Shown here piece by piece: positions 8,830 to 20,750 of a stretch of DNA of 64,000 nucleotides. The stretch comes from Lineus longissimus (lineage: Eukaryota > Nemertea > Pilidiophora > Heteronemertea > Lineidae), in NCBI RefSeq assembly GCF_910592395.1, contig NC_088317.1:10480001-10544000 (forward strand). The letters are read 5' to 3'. How positions within the stretch are numbered: the first letter of the stretch is position 1; each line of letters begins with the position of its first letter. Under the pieces are notes generated by a model. It was not told where the DNA came from. It made no database searches and saw nothing but the letters and a program-made list of their open reading frames with translations. A program made the translations under genes and the position numbers.

Positions 8830-11800
8830 ACTGGACACTCCGCTTGCCATAGGGGTTGTCATCAGTGGTGAACGTTGCGATCTTTATTTTTGATACCAAG
8901 AACGCCAGACCATGGAATGCCCCATATCGCTCCATAGTTGGACTTTTCCCCTGTACCTGCCTCTTATCTACAGTCATTAGATGCACAATGTAGCCAGCAA
9001 GTGCCTCTTGAAACACATGCTGGCAGTAGTGTGCTGAGAAACCTGGAAGAGAGAGGAAAGTGTTAGAGAATTCAAATGTCGAAGTATATATTATGAAATA
9101 ATACCTCACTTATACAAAATATATTACCAAGATTGTAGTATAGTGCAAACCACTGGTTATGCAAGGATGGGTTTTGTGTGCTGTGAAAGTATCTGCCCTC
9201 AATGGTAGGCATGTGTGAGCTTACTGAAACCTTGGAAAGACATAACAAAAAATGTGTGATTAGTAATAGTATAGTTAGTTGCTCACCTGGGCTATCACAA
9301 CGGCCATCACCACAGATATCCACTGGGATTCCATGAAGCGCCGAGAGCATCATCTCCTGCGTTGTCCCCCAGAAACGCTCAACAACTGGGTTGACATATG
9401 CCGCCTGCAGCCGAGTGAACGTTGTTATTGAAGGAAACACCAATTTCACAAACTTCGCCCACATTGCTACCTTCGTAAAAGTTGTTCTCAGTCATGGTGA
9501 CAGCAGAACACATTAGCAGGTTAGCAATGTAGACATTGCTGACCTTCTGGCTGGTCTCAAACTTGGCCGCAACATGTCCCTTCTTACATCGCCGATGAAA
9601 AATCATGGTTCCTCCTATCGGTGTTTGGGTTGTCTTTAACACGTCCCCGCAAATGCAGCACTCCTTCAAATCGCTGAATCTATCGTTTAAAAGTGTTTTC
9701 AACTTGGAAGTTGAGCACACAACGAATTCCTCATCAACCATATTCGTCATTTCTTCACACAGCCCCTGCTCAAATTGTTTGTGGTAACCCACAGGAAGTA
9801 ACCTGAAAATACATAATATTTGGGTCTGATTGAAAAAATATAAGGAAAAATATCCAAGCATGCCAATGGTCATGCATGCGCTGGCACGGTAAATTTTTCT
9901 GAAATAAAGAGGAGATGGGCCCCAGCTCTAAATCCACCAATAATCGTCAACGATTATTTCAAACTTGAGATGACATACCTTCTGGAACTAGATTCATTAT
10001 TAGAGTCTAAAATATCAGGGTGAGATTCCTCAGACATTGTGGTTGGCTCTAAACTTGGATTATCGTCATCAGATGGCTCAAACTCGTCCAAATGGTCTTC
10101 GCCGAAGGGAAGGTCATCATCTGAATCATCATCTGTCTGAAGTATATAAAAGGCAGCATGAATTTTATGGTGGCATTTCAACCTATCAATGAAAATAAAA
10201 TGCAATGGAATATTACATTGACTTGTAATTGGTGGCTGTTGTCCATTTGAGACGGGTTTTTATGCAGTACACTGTAGACTAGACATAACATGATGATTCT
10301 AGGGCATTTGCCCCCCGGACATCTGCCCCCCGGATCTTTCCCCCCGGATTTTTGCCTCCCGGACATTAGCCCCCCTAGGACTTCTGCCCCCCTAAGACAT
10401 CTGCCCCCCGGACATTTGCCCCCCGGACATTTGCCCCCCGGACATTAGCCCCCCTAGGACTTCTGCCCCCCTAGGACATCTGCCCCCGGACATTTTCCCC
10501 CCGGACATTAGCCCCCCTAGGACTTCTGCCCCCCTAGGACGTCTGCCCCCCGGACATTTACCAACGGGGACAGTCAAAGAGAACTTGGACGAGTCGGTCA
10601 GTCCAAGAGTAGCAGGATGATCAGCTTTGGCCTGTATTAATAGATTTAAGAGCATACTTATGTGCATTACTCCAGGGCAATCCATAGGTCAAATGTAAGA
10701 ATGGTAAGGATTGCTGTATTTCTTTTAAATGAAAATTACTGAAGGTAGCAGAATTACTGAAGGTAGCAGGTAGGCCACCCTTCAGTAATTTTCAGCACAA
10801 AATAATTTAAATAATGATGACCTTCTTTGACCTGTACTATAACTTCATTTCTTGATTGGTTGTGATGGTGGAAGGAGACGGAGGTGTCATGTGAAGTTTT
10901 CTATTTTAATCAAACAACAAACACGTTTCAAAACATCAGAAATACATGTACATGTACTAAAAATAGATTTACAGAAACATTGTATGACAGAGGCATTTCT
11001 CAGGAAAGGAGTATCATTAGGCCACTTTAAAAAAAGCTGGTTAGCGTCCTTGCTTCTGGGAGGAGGTGGGTAGGGGGAGGTGTTTTTGTTTTTTTTAATT
11101 CATTTTAAGGCTGAAAATATAGCTGCTGAGCAAATAAAAAAAATCTGAATCATGATAAAATCCGGGTAGGTGTACATTCTAGTGTAAAATGCACTATACA
11201 TTTTTTTTGGCTCTCGAGCACTTTGTCGGGTAGGAAGGGGGACGCCAACTAACTTTTTTTTTATTCGGGCTTAGCTACCAAGCCTATCCCTTCACAAGCA
11301 TCGGAATAGCATTCCGCGACGTTACTATATATAGAATTATCGTTACCATAAATAGAAAAGATGTATTCAGAAATCCTATGGGGGCTAATGTCCGGGGGGC
11401 AAATGTCCGGGGGGCAGATGTCCTAGGGGGCAGAAGTCATAGGGGGGCTAATGTTCGGGGGGCAAAAATCCGGGGGGCAGATGTCCTAGGGAGGCAGAAG
11501 TCCTAGGGGGGCTAATGTCCGGGGGGCAAAAATCCGGGGGGCAGATGTCCTAGGGGGGCAGAAGTCCGGGGGCAGAAGTCCGGGGGGCAAATGTCCAGGG
11601 GGGAAGTGTCCGGATACCAACATGATGTACCGGTAACTGAAAAGTTATCTATGCTCTATGTAATATACAGAGAAATAGTTCAGAAACACACCAATATAGT
11701 ATCATCCTTAGCAATAGCATCAATAGGAGGTTCATAATCTGCATCGTCAAGGTCAGTATCACTGTCCGAATCGGACAATAAGCCAATCCCACTGGTTTCA

Positions 11801-12490
11801 GGCAGGCGACCGTGACCATCACAAGAAGAATTGTCTGTGCTCCTGCACAAATGGACGAAACAAAATAGGTTATGATAGGCCCAAGTTCCAGGTCTAAGGT
11901 AGGCCTATGATAGTTGATACATCTATGATCTACATGATATGTAAATTTTTCAGGGCCTACATTCAATATAAATTGATCCAGTCAGTGGTGGTGCGCAGTG
12001 GGCCTGTAGGCCTACTGAGAAAGGACCTGCATGCTGCACAGATTAAAATCTCGTCGGAGATTTACTTACAGACAATATTTAGCCTACTGAAGTCGGCACC
12101 ATTCGCCAAAGGGAATCATGTACATTGTAAATCTATTGTCGGACACGTGAGAAGGATTCGGCTCGGCGAATATGCTGGCAGCGAAGTGATCAAGTGTGTG
12201 GATTTGGGACAAGGATGAAAAAATTGTAGACTGAGGTTAAATTATTTCATATTCTTACCAGGTTTGAGCTGCATCATCAGCAGAATCGACCAACATTTTT
12301 TCTTCATCCCGGCAGCCGCCATCGATCAAGAACGGTAACGGGAGACCGGGTCTTCTCTCGCGGTAAATTTCTATCAAGTGGCCGGCAACCTCATCATTCG
12401 TCTTCGAATTTTCTTCACTGCGTATCAATAACCAACGATCATAGTTTTCCTTTGACACCCAAATCCTCTTACAGGCTCTTGAAGCCTTTT
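8829..12490 (-). pseudogene. Decayed transposase-like gene, five exons (GDGR-DSPG family)
   Basis: Exon pieces in order: about 12259-12490, 11692-11842, 9979-10136, 9287-9802 and 8829-9042. Donor/acceptor pairs are canonical (GTAAGA, GTGTGT, GTATGT, GTGAGC; each acceptor ends CAG) and phases agree at all four joins, which supports a real gene. The first three exons are acidic (DSDSDTDLDDADYEPP; TDDDSDDDLPFGEDHLDEF). Exon 4 has a Cys-rich segment (ECCICGDVLK) and then CGDGRCDSP, continued in exon 5 by GFSAHYCQHVF. This pattern belongs, from memory, to a widespread uncharacterised family in fish and invertebrates with a likely DDE/RNase-H-fold core. Lesions: an extra T in the run at 9477-9480 shifts the frame, no clean start is visible, and the 3' end is lost exactly at foldback FB1. 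Whether it was a cellular gene or a transposon gene is open. Confidence 0.6.
10296..11618. mobile_element. Foldback element FB2 with G/C-rich tandem-repeat arms and 9-bp target duplication
   Basis: Left arm (about 10296-10560) repeats units such as GCCCCCCGGACATTTG and GCCCCCCTAGGACTTCT. The right arm (about 11380-11612) carries the same units in reverse complement (GGGGGGCAAATGTCC, GGGGGGCAGAAGTCC). Units are about 16-18 bases. The 9-mer AACATGATG flanks the element directly at 10287-10295 and 11619-11627, which looks like a target-site duplication. The 0.8-kb centre has no gene. It lies in the gap between exons 2 and 3 of the decayed gene. Confidence 0.85.
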
Positions 12491-12732
12491 ACGGTCGGCC
12501 CTTTCCCTCTTTAACTTTAATTCGCAGCATTGTATGTTTTCTACATAAATTATGAATTGCGCATGCCCAGTAGTTTGACGAGGCGGAGCTTACCTGAAGC
12601 GAAAATAGGAAGTTGCATTTTCTCGGGCCATGAAAATGTAAAAGTGGGCTGAAATTCTGCTCGTGAACAGGTCACTTTAAAGCCTCTTTTTCGACTTTCG
12701 AGCAGACCAGTCTGAGCGATCTGCGGAAAAAT

Positions 12733-13993
12733 ATGAGTTTAAGTTGTGTCGAACTCTTCCCACAATACAACGATAAGAGACTTATCAATCGCAAAGTCAA
12801 AGACAAGTTAGTTGATGACGTGTTCCATCTTGGCTACAGTATCACTAATAGAAGCCAGTCGAAGGAACTCGAAAAGATATTCAAAGTGGATTCGGGTCCA
12901 ATGGCCCCAGGTGACCAGTCAATCACGAACGACAAAACATTATGTTGGCCAACAAGCCGACCTCATTGCTCAGATCGCTGAGCTGTTGGGGAGAGTATCC
13001 CTCCTTGAAAAGGAGACCAAGTCACTAAAGTCTAAAAACTTAGAACTAGCAAATCCGACTCCACTAGTCAATTCGGTTAGAGAAGAATCTGCTGTAGCAG
13101 TAAGGGGTGACCACGGCCCAGCGCAGGCCGCTGGCCCAACTCCTACATGTCTTAATATTCCAATTCCTGATGAGATATCCTCGTCCTCGTCTTCTAATGA
13201 GGATGTGTATCATGGGGATATGCGTGACTTTGTCATACCACCTTCACAGCTTCGCAATTTACGTAGCGGCAGAAAAAGTGGACGCGTTCCGATATACATG
13301 GGAATCGGACTGCCGCAGCTCGACAGCCTGGTTTAAAGGTAGCGCCTAAGAATCTCAGGCCAACACAGGCCGCGCCCAGTGAACCTAAGCGGACAGCTTA
13401 CCTCGGGCGGGTAAGCCCGACACACTCTCAGCAGGACATTTAAGAACACATCGATAGCAATGGTGTTAAAAACTGTGATGTTGGCTGACAAGGACTCATA
13501 TAAATCGTTCAGATTGGATATTCCCACAGCCTCGTACGATAGTATAGTAAATGAGTCGGCATGGCCGGTGGGTATGATTATCCGGCCCTTTCGGGCCGCC
13601 TCGAAGCTCAAGTCTGCTGGTGCTGCGGGGAAAGGCTACGAAAGCAGGAAGGGTAAACCACTCGGGTCTTTACCCCAGCGAGCAAAACGGAACCGTGGTG
13701 CCCGGAACCCGGATAGTCGGGTACACGTTACCAGGCCTAGCCACAAACGTTACCAGAGTAGCAGGGAAGACTTCCCGCATTCTCCGGCCTATGGACGCGG
13801 TGTTGGCAGCCAAGACGCCCCCTGGGTCTATGAATACGGTAGGGGCGGGAGCGACTTCGCACGCGAGAGGAATCGTACCGATTATGGACGTTATGAAGGA
13901 TACCATACGGGACACCACTACTACGAAAGACACCAAACGGAATACCAGCTCGATGGCGCATACGGAGGCTATTGGGGAGGCTGGAGCCAATAG
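12733..13993 (+). pseudogene. LINE ORF1 protein, frameshifted
   Basis: Begins at ATG 12733. The N-terminus reads LFPQYNDKRLINRKVKDKLV. Near 12900-12950 the frame shifts and a leucine-rich coiled coil follows (LIAQIAELLGRVSLLEKETK). Further shifts occur near 13335 and 13440. The segment YLGRVSPTHSQQDI and later KSFRLDIPTASYDSIVNESA plus WPVGMIIRPF match the nucleic-acid-binding domain seen in ORF1 of CR1-group LINEs. The C-terminus (RYEGYHTGHHYYERHQTEYQ) is rich in G, Y, R and H and ends at TAG 13991-13993. ORF1 proteins bind LINE RNA. At least three lesions make this a pseudogene. Confidence 0.7.
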
Positions 13994-16900
13994 GGGCGTT
14001 ACTATCCGCTGCGAATCATTCAATTGTCATGGATTTAAGTCTAGTGCTACGTACATTGCCAATAGGCTCCAGGTTTGTGATGTCATGTGTCTAAGCGAAA
14101 CCTGGCTAAGGCCGTATGAGCTCGTCGATATTTCGGATGAGCTGGCCACTGTTTGCCCTACGTTTGACCTGCCCTCCTATGTTGTGTTTGCTAAATCGAG
14201 TATGTCCGACCTGGAGCAGGACTATAATGGTCGCCCATTTGGTGGAGTTGCTTTAATATGTAGAAAGTTTGCTGACCTGTCTTGGCAGGAAATAGTCCTG
14301 GTGAACGACCGCCTGATCGGAGCGACCCTCGGTGATCGCATCGGTGCCCGTCATGTGATCATAAACACTTATATGCCTTACTTTGATGGTGCTAGTGGTG
14401 CTAATCTAGTCCCTCTCATAGAATGTCTGGACGGGCTACAAGCTTGTTTCGATAAATATGGGCCGATTGCCCCGGTTAAAATCTGTGGTGATTTCAACGC
14501 TCAGCTACCTACAGAACGCTCACTTTGTCGGCACTGGTATAGAGCCAAAGGGTACACCCAGTACTCTAAATTACTGTTCGACTTCATATCCTCTAATGAT
14601 CTCAAGGTAGCGGACCTGCTAACCCAGCAAACCAGCAAGTGTACGTATTTCTGTGTTAAGCGTGGCGTTTACACATGGATTGACCACGTGTTGACGACTG
14701 GTTATGATAGCTATGACTGTAAAATAGTACCGTTGGAGAGTGGTAACGTCAGCGACCACCTTCCACTAAGTTTCTCCTTTAACATAAGGGTGGCGGAATC
14801 GGGTACTAAGAACGACGCTCGGCCACACGATCGATTGAAAAACAACAACCGTTGTCATTGGAATGTGCCGGAGAACTGTGCTAGATTCAATACAATTCTT
14901 GAGGACAAGCTAAAACACTGCACCGACGATGATCTCGGTAATTCTATTCAGGACCGCTCAGAGGCGCAAGCGTATGTTGATAGAATGTTTGGTACCCTCG
15001 ATCTAAATATCCACGCTGCGGCTACTGAATCGAAATGCTGTGCTAACAGCTCTTATAGACCTAAGGCACATTGGAACACCGATCTTAGTTACCTCAGAGA
15101 CGTTAAAAAGTTCTGGTGGAGACTGTGGGTGTCCAATGATAGACCTAGGAATCGGGTTGTTTATGAGTGTTGGAAATTTGCCAAAAAAAGGTTCCGTAAA
15201 GCCACCCGCCATTCTTTGCAATGTTTTTGGCAACACCATACGTGAACTTAATGGGCTCTTCCGATCCGGTAACAGTAATAAGTTTTGGAACACTATTAAA
15301 CAATCGAACACTAAAAACTGTTCATCGAACCTAACCGCAAATGATCTTGCATCACGTTTTAGAAATATAATGAAGGACAAGTATGACCTGGATAATGCTC
15401 AGGCCGATGTCAGTGCTCTAGTTAGTGGCAAATTCCGCTCACATTGTAACGAACCAACGGCATGCTTAGTTTCTACGGAGATGATGCACGAGACGATTCT
15501 GTGCTTGAAACGGGGGAAGTCCCCCGGCATTGACAAGATCAGTGCTGAACATTTGCACCACGGACTGTCCACTACACTCTGTGACTTTTTGAGTAAAGTG
15601 TTTAGTGTTATGCTTACCTGGCATGTTGTTGGGTCCGAAATGTTGATTGGGGCCATTGTTCCGATTTAAAAAAAAGAAAAAAAGAAACCTACCTTGGACC
15701 CCAACAACTCTTCAAACTTTCGACCAATCACCATGAGCACTTGTTATTCTAAACTGCTGGAATTAATGCTTAAGCCCGAGTGTGACAGTTGCAGTAGCAC
15801 TCAGTTTGGGTTCAGAGAGGGCCTTGGTATCGAGCAGGCCTGCTCATTTTTTGATGACACTGTAACTTATTTTAATTCTCAATCTAGTCCTGTTTATGCA
15901 TGCAGTCTCGATGCCGAGAAATGTTTTGACAGAGTTTGGCATTATGGCCTTTTTTATAAGCTTTTGACACGCATCCCCTTCAACCACTGGTTGATTCTTT
16001 ATCAATGGTACACTAATCTTAAGGCTGTGATAACGTACGTGGTATTAACAGTGATGAGTTCGCTGTTACAAGAGGTATCCGTTAGGGAAGCCTTCTTTCC
16101 CCTTTATTTTTACTATGTTTACGGATGACCTACTTCAAGACCTCTCTAATTCGGGCCTTGGTCTGAGGCTTGCGTGTTTCTTATTTAACAACTTCGCCTA
16201 TGCAGACATTACTCTACTAGCGGCCTGTGTCCCGGGTCTTCAGGGTTAGATTGACATTTGTACAGCTTACACCAAGAAATGGCGATTTGTATTTGGCTTT
16301 GCGAAAACTAAATGTATAACGTTTGGTAACAACATCCTGGCACAGTGCCCTATTTGGCATCTTTAAGGTGAAACCATTTCTACTACAGATAGGATTGATA
16401 TACTTCGTGTCAAATTTTGTAGTACCTTACATGTATCTTCCACTGCCCATGTCGAGAGCCGGGTCTCGGCTGCTAATCGTAGGTCCTTCATATCAGTCTC
16501 TCCAGTGTAGGCCTCTGCTATCCTGGGTTTTCTTCAGAAGCTAAACAGTATCTTTGGAAAACTGCTGTTATCCCCATTGCCACTTACGGTTGTTCAAGTG
16601 TAAATTTAATTGGGAAAGATCTCGAACTGTTAGACCGTTTTCAAAGCAAACATTGTAAGCGCATTTTAGGTCTGCCTAAGAGGAGTCACCATAGTAAGCT
16701 GTTGGCAGCCCTCAATATCAAACTCGTATCCGCTTTAGTTTTTAATGGAAAAATTTCTCTTTTCAATCGCATTTTTAAACGGCAGTCTCCGGCTCGTGTT
16801 TTAAATGCCTTTCTTCTAGCGAGGTTTTTAGCCGGATTTGGATGTATCAAAGGCACGCTTTTAAGTAACATGGTTGATAAGGGGCTTGCCCCTACTGCTG

Positions 16901-17064
16901 TAGCTTTTTGTAGCCAACCCCGCTCATTGTGGCACGTTGGTGGTGTGTCTGTCGCTGAGGACGGGGTGACTGACTCACTGAAGGCCCTCATTTTCAGCGA
17001 CAGGTACAGCATTGCGGACTCCAGTGAGCGCCGGTTGGTTAAGCTCTTGATTCGGGCCTTTTAA
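13884..17064 (+). pseudogene. LINE ORF2: AP endonuclease and reverse transcriptase, broken
   Basis: An in-frame ATG at 13884 lies inside ORF1 in another frame; the endonuclease itself starts at about 13995. Endonuclease motifs visible: FNCHGF, CLSETWL, INTYMPYF, ICGDFNAQL and SDHLPL. The frame shifts near 15215. The pre-RT and RT region then has LKRGKSPGIDKISAEHL, an in-frame TAA at 15667-15669 within an A-rich tract, FRPITMSTCYSKLLE, LDAEKCFDRVW, a further shift near 16040-16100, and a catalytic box that reads FAYADIT, so the usual YADD second aspartate is replaced. The C-terminal region (16702-17064) includes RYSIADSSERRLVKLLIRAF. It would nick DNA and copy LINE RNA at the target; this copy cannot. 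Confidence 0.85.
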
Positions 17065-17155
17065 AATGTCTACTTCTGTGTATAGTCGAGTTAGTAATGT
17101 ATTTTATTTTTAATGTTCTCCTTTAGGAGGTAAATAAATATTATTATTATCATAA

Positions 17156-17604
17156 TTGGACCGATTTTCGGTCCCTGAGATAAACTGAGTAAGGGGTACA
17201 TGTGTACCAGATTTGGGATCAATAAAATGCATTGCAGTTTAGAAACGTGCCATAGTTACATTCTAACGGCCAATTTACGCCATTTGACCTCTGTGATCTT
17301 GAAAAGTAGGTTAAATCAAAAACCTGTACGACATTTGATGTATCCTTGCTAGGAGTACCTACCATAAATGTTTTATTGATAACGGATCATTAATAAGAGA
17401 CATATCACACTTTTTATGTTTTCAGTTTTGGCCCCCTCAGTTTTGGTTCCCTGGTGGCCAAGTCATGAACCAGACCGGAGCGAAATTCAGTGTCCGAGTA
17501 CCTCTGACCTAGGGGGTCATGTGTACAAAGTTTCAAGTTCCACAGGATACGATGACGACGGACACAGGGCTATTGTATAGACTCCCCTAACGGTGAGCCA
17601 AAAA
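17156..17604 (+). repeat. Modular repeat A1 (one internal module, 5'-truncated)
   Basis: Carries a single copy of a module shared with four other sites here: AAACGTGCCATAGTTACA, then CCATTTGACCTCTGTGA, then CCCTGGTGGCCAAGT. It ends in a short GACGACGG tract and TATAGACTCCCCTAACGGTG followed by AGCCAAAAA. The usual GGCCATTGTGCTCACC start is missing. Confidence 0.75.
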
Positions 17605-17605
17605 C

Positions 17606-18057
17606 GGCCGAGACAAGACCACAATTGATTTTTTAAGCCTTTTAGCAGTTAAATTGTCAATGTTTGACCGCGACGCATCAAAGAACGCGTGGTGTTGTGA
17701 ATCTGAAATTTAGATTATGTTATTCCGGACAGTCGGGCAAGTAAATGGTGAAAAATAAAATGGTGATTGACCACGGAAATTTTTTGATAATCGACAAATT
17801 AGACAGACTTTGATATTTCCATTCTTTTCAGCCAACTGGCAGAAAAAACTCAAAACACGCCCCCTATTACCCAATTAGCAAAATTCGAAATTAATTTTTT
17901 CATCAAATAATTTCTTCATATCTGTAGACTTGCCACAACAAATATTTTTTCAATACCTCTCCAAATATGTACTTGAGAGTGAAAAACATGCACTCGTCTA
18001 ATTGATAGGCCTCGACCCTCCAACCTATGAATATTCATTAGTGGTCTTGTCTCGGCC
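17606..18057. mobile_element. MITE with 17-bp terminal inverted repeats
   Basis: GGCCGAGACAAGACCAC at 17606-17622 is matched by its exact reverse complement at 18041-18057. The 418-base interior is AT-rich and noncoding. It sits immediately after repeat A1. Superfamily cannot be assigned; the target duplication is not obvious. Confidence 0.65.
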
Positions 18058-20199
18058 AGGCGTTTCGAGAAAAAAAATTTCATTTTGAGATTTCAATAAA
18101 CCTTTTGAACTAATTCCACATGGACCGTGGCGGGATCCGAATACACCTTAAGGAGGATTGTATGTTTTCATGGGGTACCATTGGTTTTGCAGATCTTCTG
18201 GTTTTTTTCTAAAGAATAATCAATATTCGCTAGCAGGTTTTTTTATGCTCCCAGATTTGAAGAGGGTTCTATGTTCCTCAGGTTCTTTGTTAACCAGTCT
18301 GGTGTTCCTCAATAGTCAAGTGTCTTCCAGTCTCTTGACCTCCAAAAACCCTTTCCAACCAATTTTTTATGCATTTACCATTCGGCAACATGTTGGTGGG
18401 GGAAAAACCTGATCCCTGACCCCTTGAATTGGTTGCCCAGGTACAACCACATGCAATTGTCTCAAGGAAGCCACCATTACACCTCTTGGCAGTCTTGCCA
18501 ATATCATGCCAGTGAAAAGGAAGGGTAATGATGGTTGAGGGTTGGGGTAAGGGTAACATCAAAGGAGTACCTCTTCCTCGCTCTGGGTTAAACGTGTTAC
18601 AGGACTGTACCATCATGAAGGTTTGGGGGTTCCACTCGAGGCCCCCGGGGTATGCAGCTCGGAAGGACTTATTGAGAGGCCAACGGGGGGGGGGATTGAG
18701 GCTAAAACATGTCAGAAGGACAGGGGTGGGGGGGGGGGGCGGGGCTCCCCATGTCTCCAGTTGCGCGAGTTCAATAGAGCTTGCACTTAAGAATCTGCCA
18801 GAGTGCCAGACGATAGCCTTCGGGGGGGGGGGATTTTCCATTTCTTTGCTGGCTATTATGATGATGGAGTTGAGTTACTGCTAAAGAGATACACAGAGAA
18901 ACAAAAAATTGGCGGAAGGTTCCCAACCGGGGGGGGGGGGGTAGGGGTCCCCCCCCCCAACCTAAAGGAGCTGCGCGCTTACTAGGGCACTGCACTGATA
19001 ATATTAGAATGACTTCCGTAGCTTGTTTACATATGAAGTGTTACCGTTTGGCTTTCTGTCTCGTTAAATTTGCTCAGTCATTGAGTCGAAGTCGACTCGA
19101 AGATCAAAACACACATAAACGCCATAGGGTACATTTCATACATAAAACGGTGTTGCAAAAAATTCTTCCCAATCATCAGAATGAAATAATCGTAATACTT
19201 CATAATTATATATTACACATAAATATAACAACTACAGGAGAATGACTTAAAATCCAGACAAAACTTTGTTATAAGACTAGCCTCATTGTATTTATAAACA
19301 TCATCGACGTAATCAAAACAAACCCGAACAAACATGGCGGACCGCTTCACAAGAAGTTGACGTTTTCTCATGTTTCTTGTCAAAATAACAATGATATCGT
19401 ACACCTTTGATAGTGACACTGGTCAGAGAACACAAATAATAGCGACGAAGTAGTCTGCTGGAATTGCGAGGTATTTTAAACGAACAATAAGACTGCCATT
19501 CTCAGTCTATGCTGATACGGAAAACCGTGAGTAGCTGCATGAACTGGGCCTACATTATTTATTTACTATATTTACATACCCGATACCAGTGTAATGTTTT
19601 TGAGTGTTTCTGTTTTTGAGTGTTTCCCCTCATTGTTTGGGAACGCTCAAAAATAGATTGACGAATTTTTCTGTGTATCCCCCCTATTGAAAAGTCATGG
19701 TCTCTCTAGCTGCCTATTGTTTGGAAACACTGACACATGGGAAACAACAACAAATGTGCAGGGAAGTAAAGTATGCATTACAAGCCATGTGTCCAAACTC
19801 TACCAAGGTGAACGTTAGTAAATAAGGGTGAACTTTTTCAGATTGAACTTGATTTTATCCCCCCTCCCCCCCCCACCAGTTCACTAATTTTTCACAAAAG
19901 TTTCGATATTTTTTTGTACATTTATGTTTTACCTTACCACCAACATGAACAGCAAGCCATACAGGGTTGTATATCCTCTCACGGTTTTCGCGTATGAGCA
20001 CAGACTTACTCATTGTTTTTGTAACATAATCGGGAATGTTTATAATAAATATCTTATTTTGATTGTGTTTTTTTACAAAGTGCTATTTTTTCTCATGTTT
20101 ACAGGAAGATGCAGTCTATTATCTACGAGTCATTCCGGTGGTCTCCACTGGCAAAGTGGTGTTGCTGTGCATGCTGTGGAACTGGTGACACGAAACCAA
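18058..20199. other. Gene-free stretch with clustered long G runs
   Basis: No coding sequence is supported. From about 18683 to 18960 there are several runs of 8 or more G or C (near 18686, 18729, 18821, 18930 and 18950). Frames crossing them are proline/glycine translations of the homopolymers. The rest is AT-rich. A splice-acceptor-like T-rich tract ending in CAG lies at 20085-20105 without a convincing exon after it. Confidence 0.5.
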
Positions 20200-20750
20200 T
20201 CAACCAGTCAGCCATGAGATTGACAGGTTTTTCACTTTAAGTTCTTCTATGTAATACTGTCGTTTGTCCTTAGGAATAACACTATTTTCTTCTAAGGCAT
20301 CTTTCATGGCTGATTCATCGTTGTTGAAAAGCAGGACTAAGAGCCTTATGTTCTCTCTGAAGTCCTTTATGACTGAATTGTACATGTACTTTTGAACTAA
20401 TAACCAAACAGTCAGATTGTAGTGTCTACCGGAAAATGCAAGATTACATAACTCGGACACCTTCTTCTTTGTATCTCTCAAATTAGCACAGTCATCAATT
20501 AAAAATAATGTGTCTGACCCTGCAAAGGTTAGAGTAGCAAATTTAATAACAAGGTCTAGATTATTGGCCACTGCTTCAGGATTATTATGTAGAAGTTGTT
20601 GTCTTGGTAAATCCATTTCCTTTCATATTATTTCTTATTATTGAAATGTGTTGGAATGAAAATAACTATGCTCTGGAACTTTTTATGATACTCCTTTTCT
20701 AAGAGGTTAAGAGCAAAATGTGTCTTACTACTGTAACATTTTCGTCAAAT
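20200..20750 (-). pseudogene. Polinton/Maverick-type packaging ATPase (FtsK/HerA, A32-like), broken
   Basis: The open part (20200-20616) has a Walker B box (TLFLIDDCA) and the downstream motif LAFSGRHYNLTVWLLVQKY, both typical of the A32-like DNA-packaging ATPases of Polintons/Mavericks and related viruses. Upstream, up to about 20750, another frame continues with a degenerate Walker A region (near 20718-20740) and a following strand-helix segment. That part is separated from the open part by a frameshift near 20600 and carries a stop codon near 20633. The enzyme would pump DNA into a capsid. I list only the damaged form. It is on the strand opposite to the Polinton integrase 9 kb to the right, so it may belong to the same or another relic. 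Confidence 0.75.

Larger units (their letters stand above)
12680..17155 (+). mobile_element. CR1/jockey-type LINE, near full length, degenerate
   Basis: Contains an ORF1, an overlapping endonuclease/reverse-transcriptase ORF2 and a short 3' end with a hairpin (CTCCTTTAGGAGG) followed by ATTATTATTAT, the kind of short-repeat tail typical of CR1-like LINEs. The 5' boundary is approximate. Several frameshifts and stops show it is no longer active. Confidence 0.85.

Noticed and set aside
10300-10560. CRISPR-like spaced repeats
   Set aside because: Units abut without unique spacers, an inverted counterpart lies 0.8 kb away, and the genome is eukaryotic. It is a foldback arm.
11649-11966. Minus-strand 105-codon hydrophobic frame
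   Set aside because: The neighbouring frame of the same bases fits as an acidic exon with matching splice phases, so this one is a shadow.
18290-18995. Several long Pro/Gly-rich reading frames on both strands
   Set aside because: They cross long G/C homopolymers that stay open in several frames; no motif is present.
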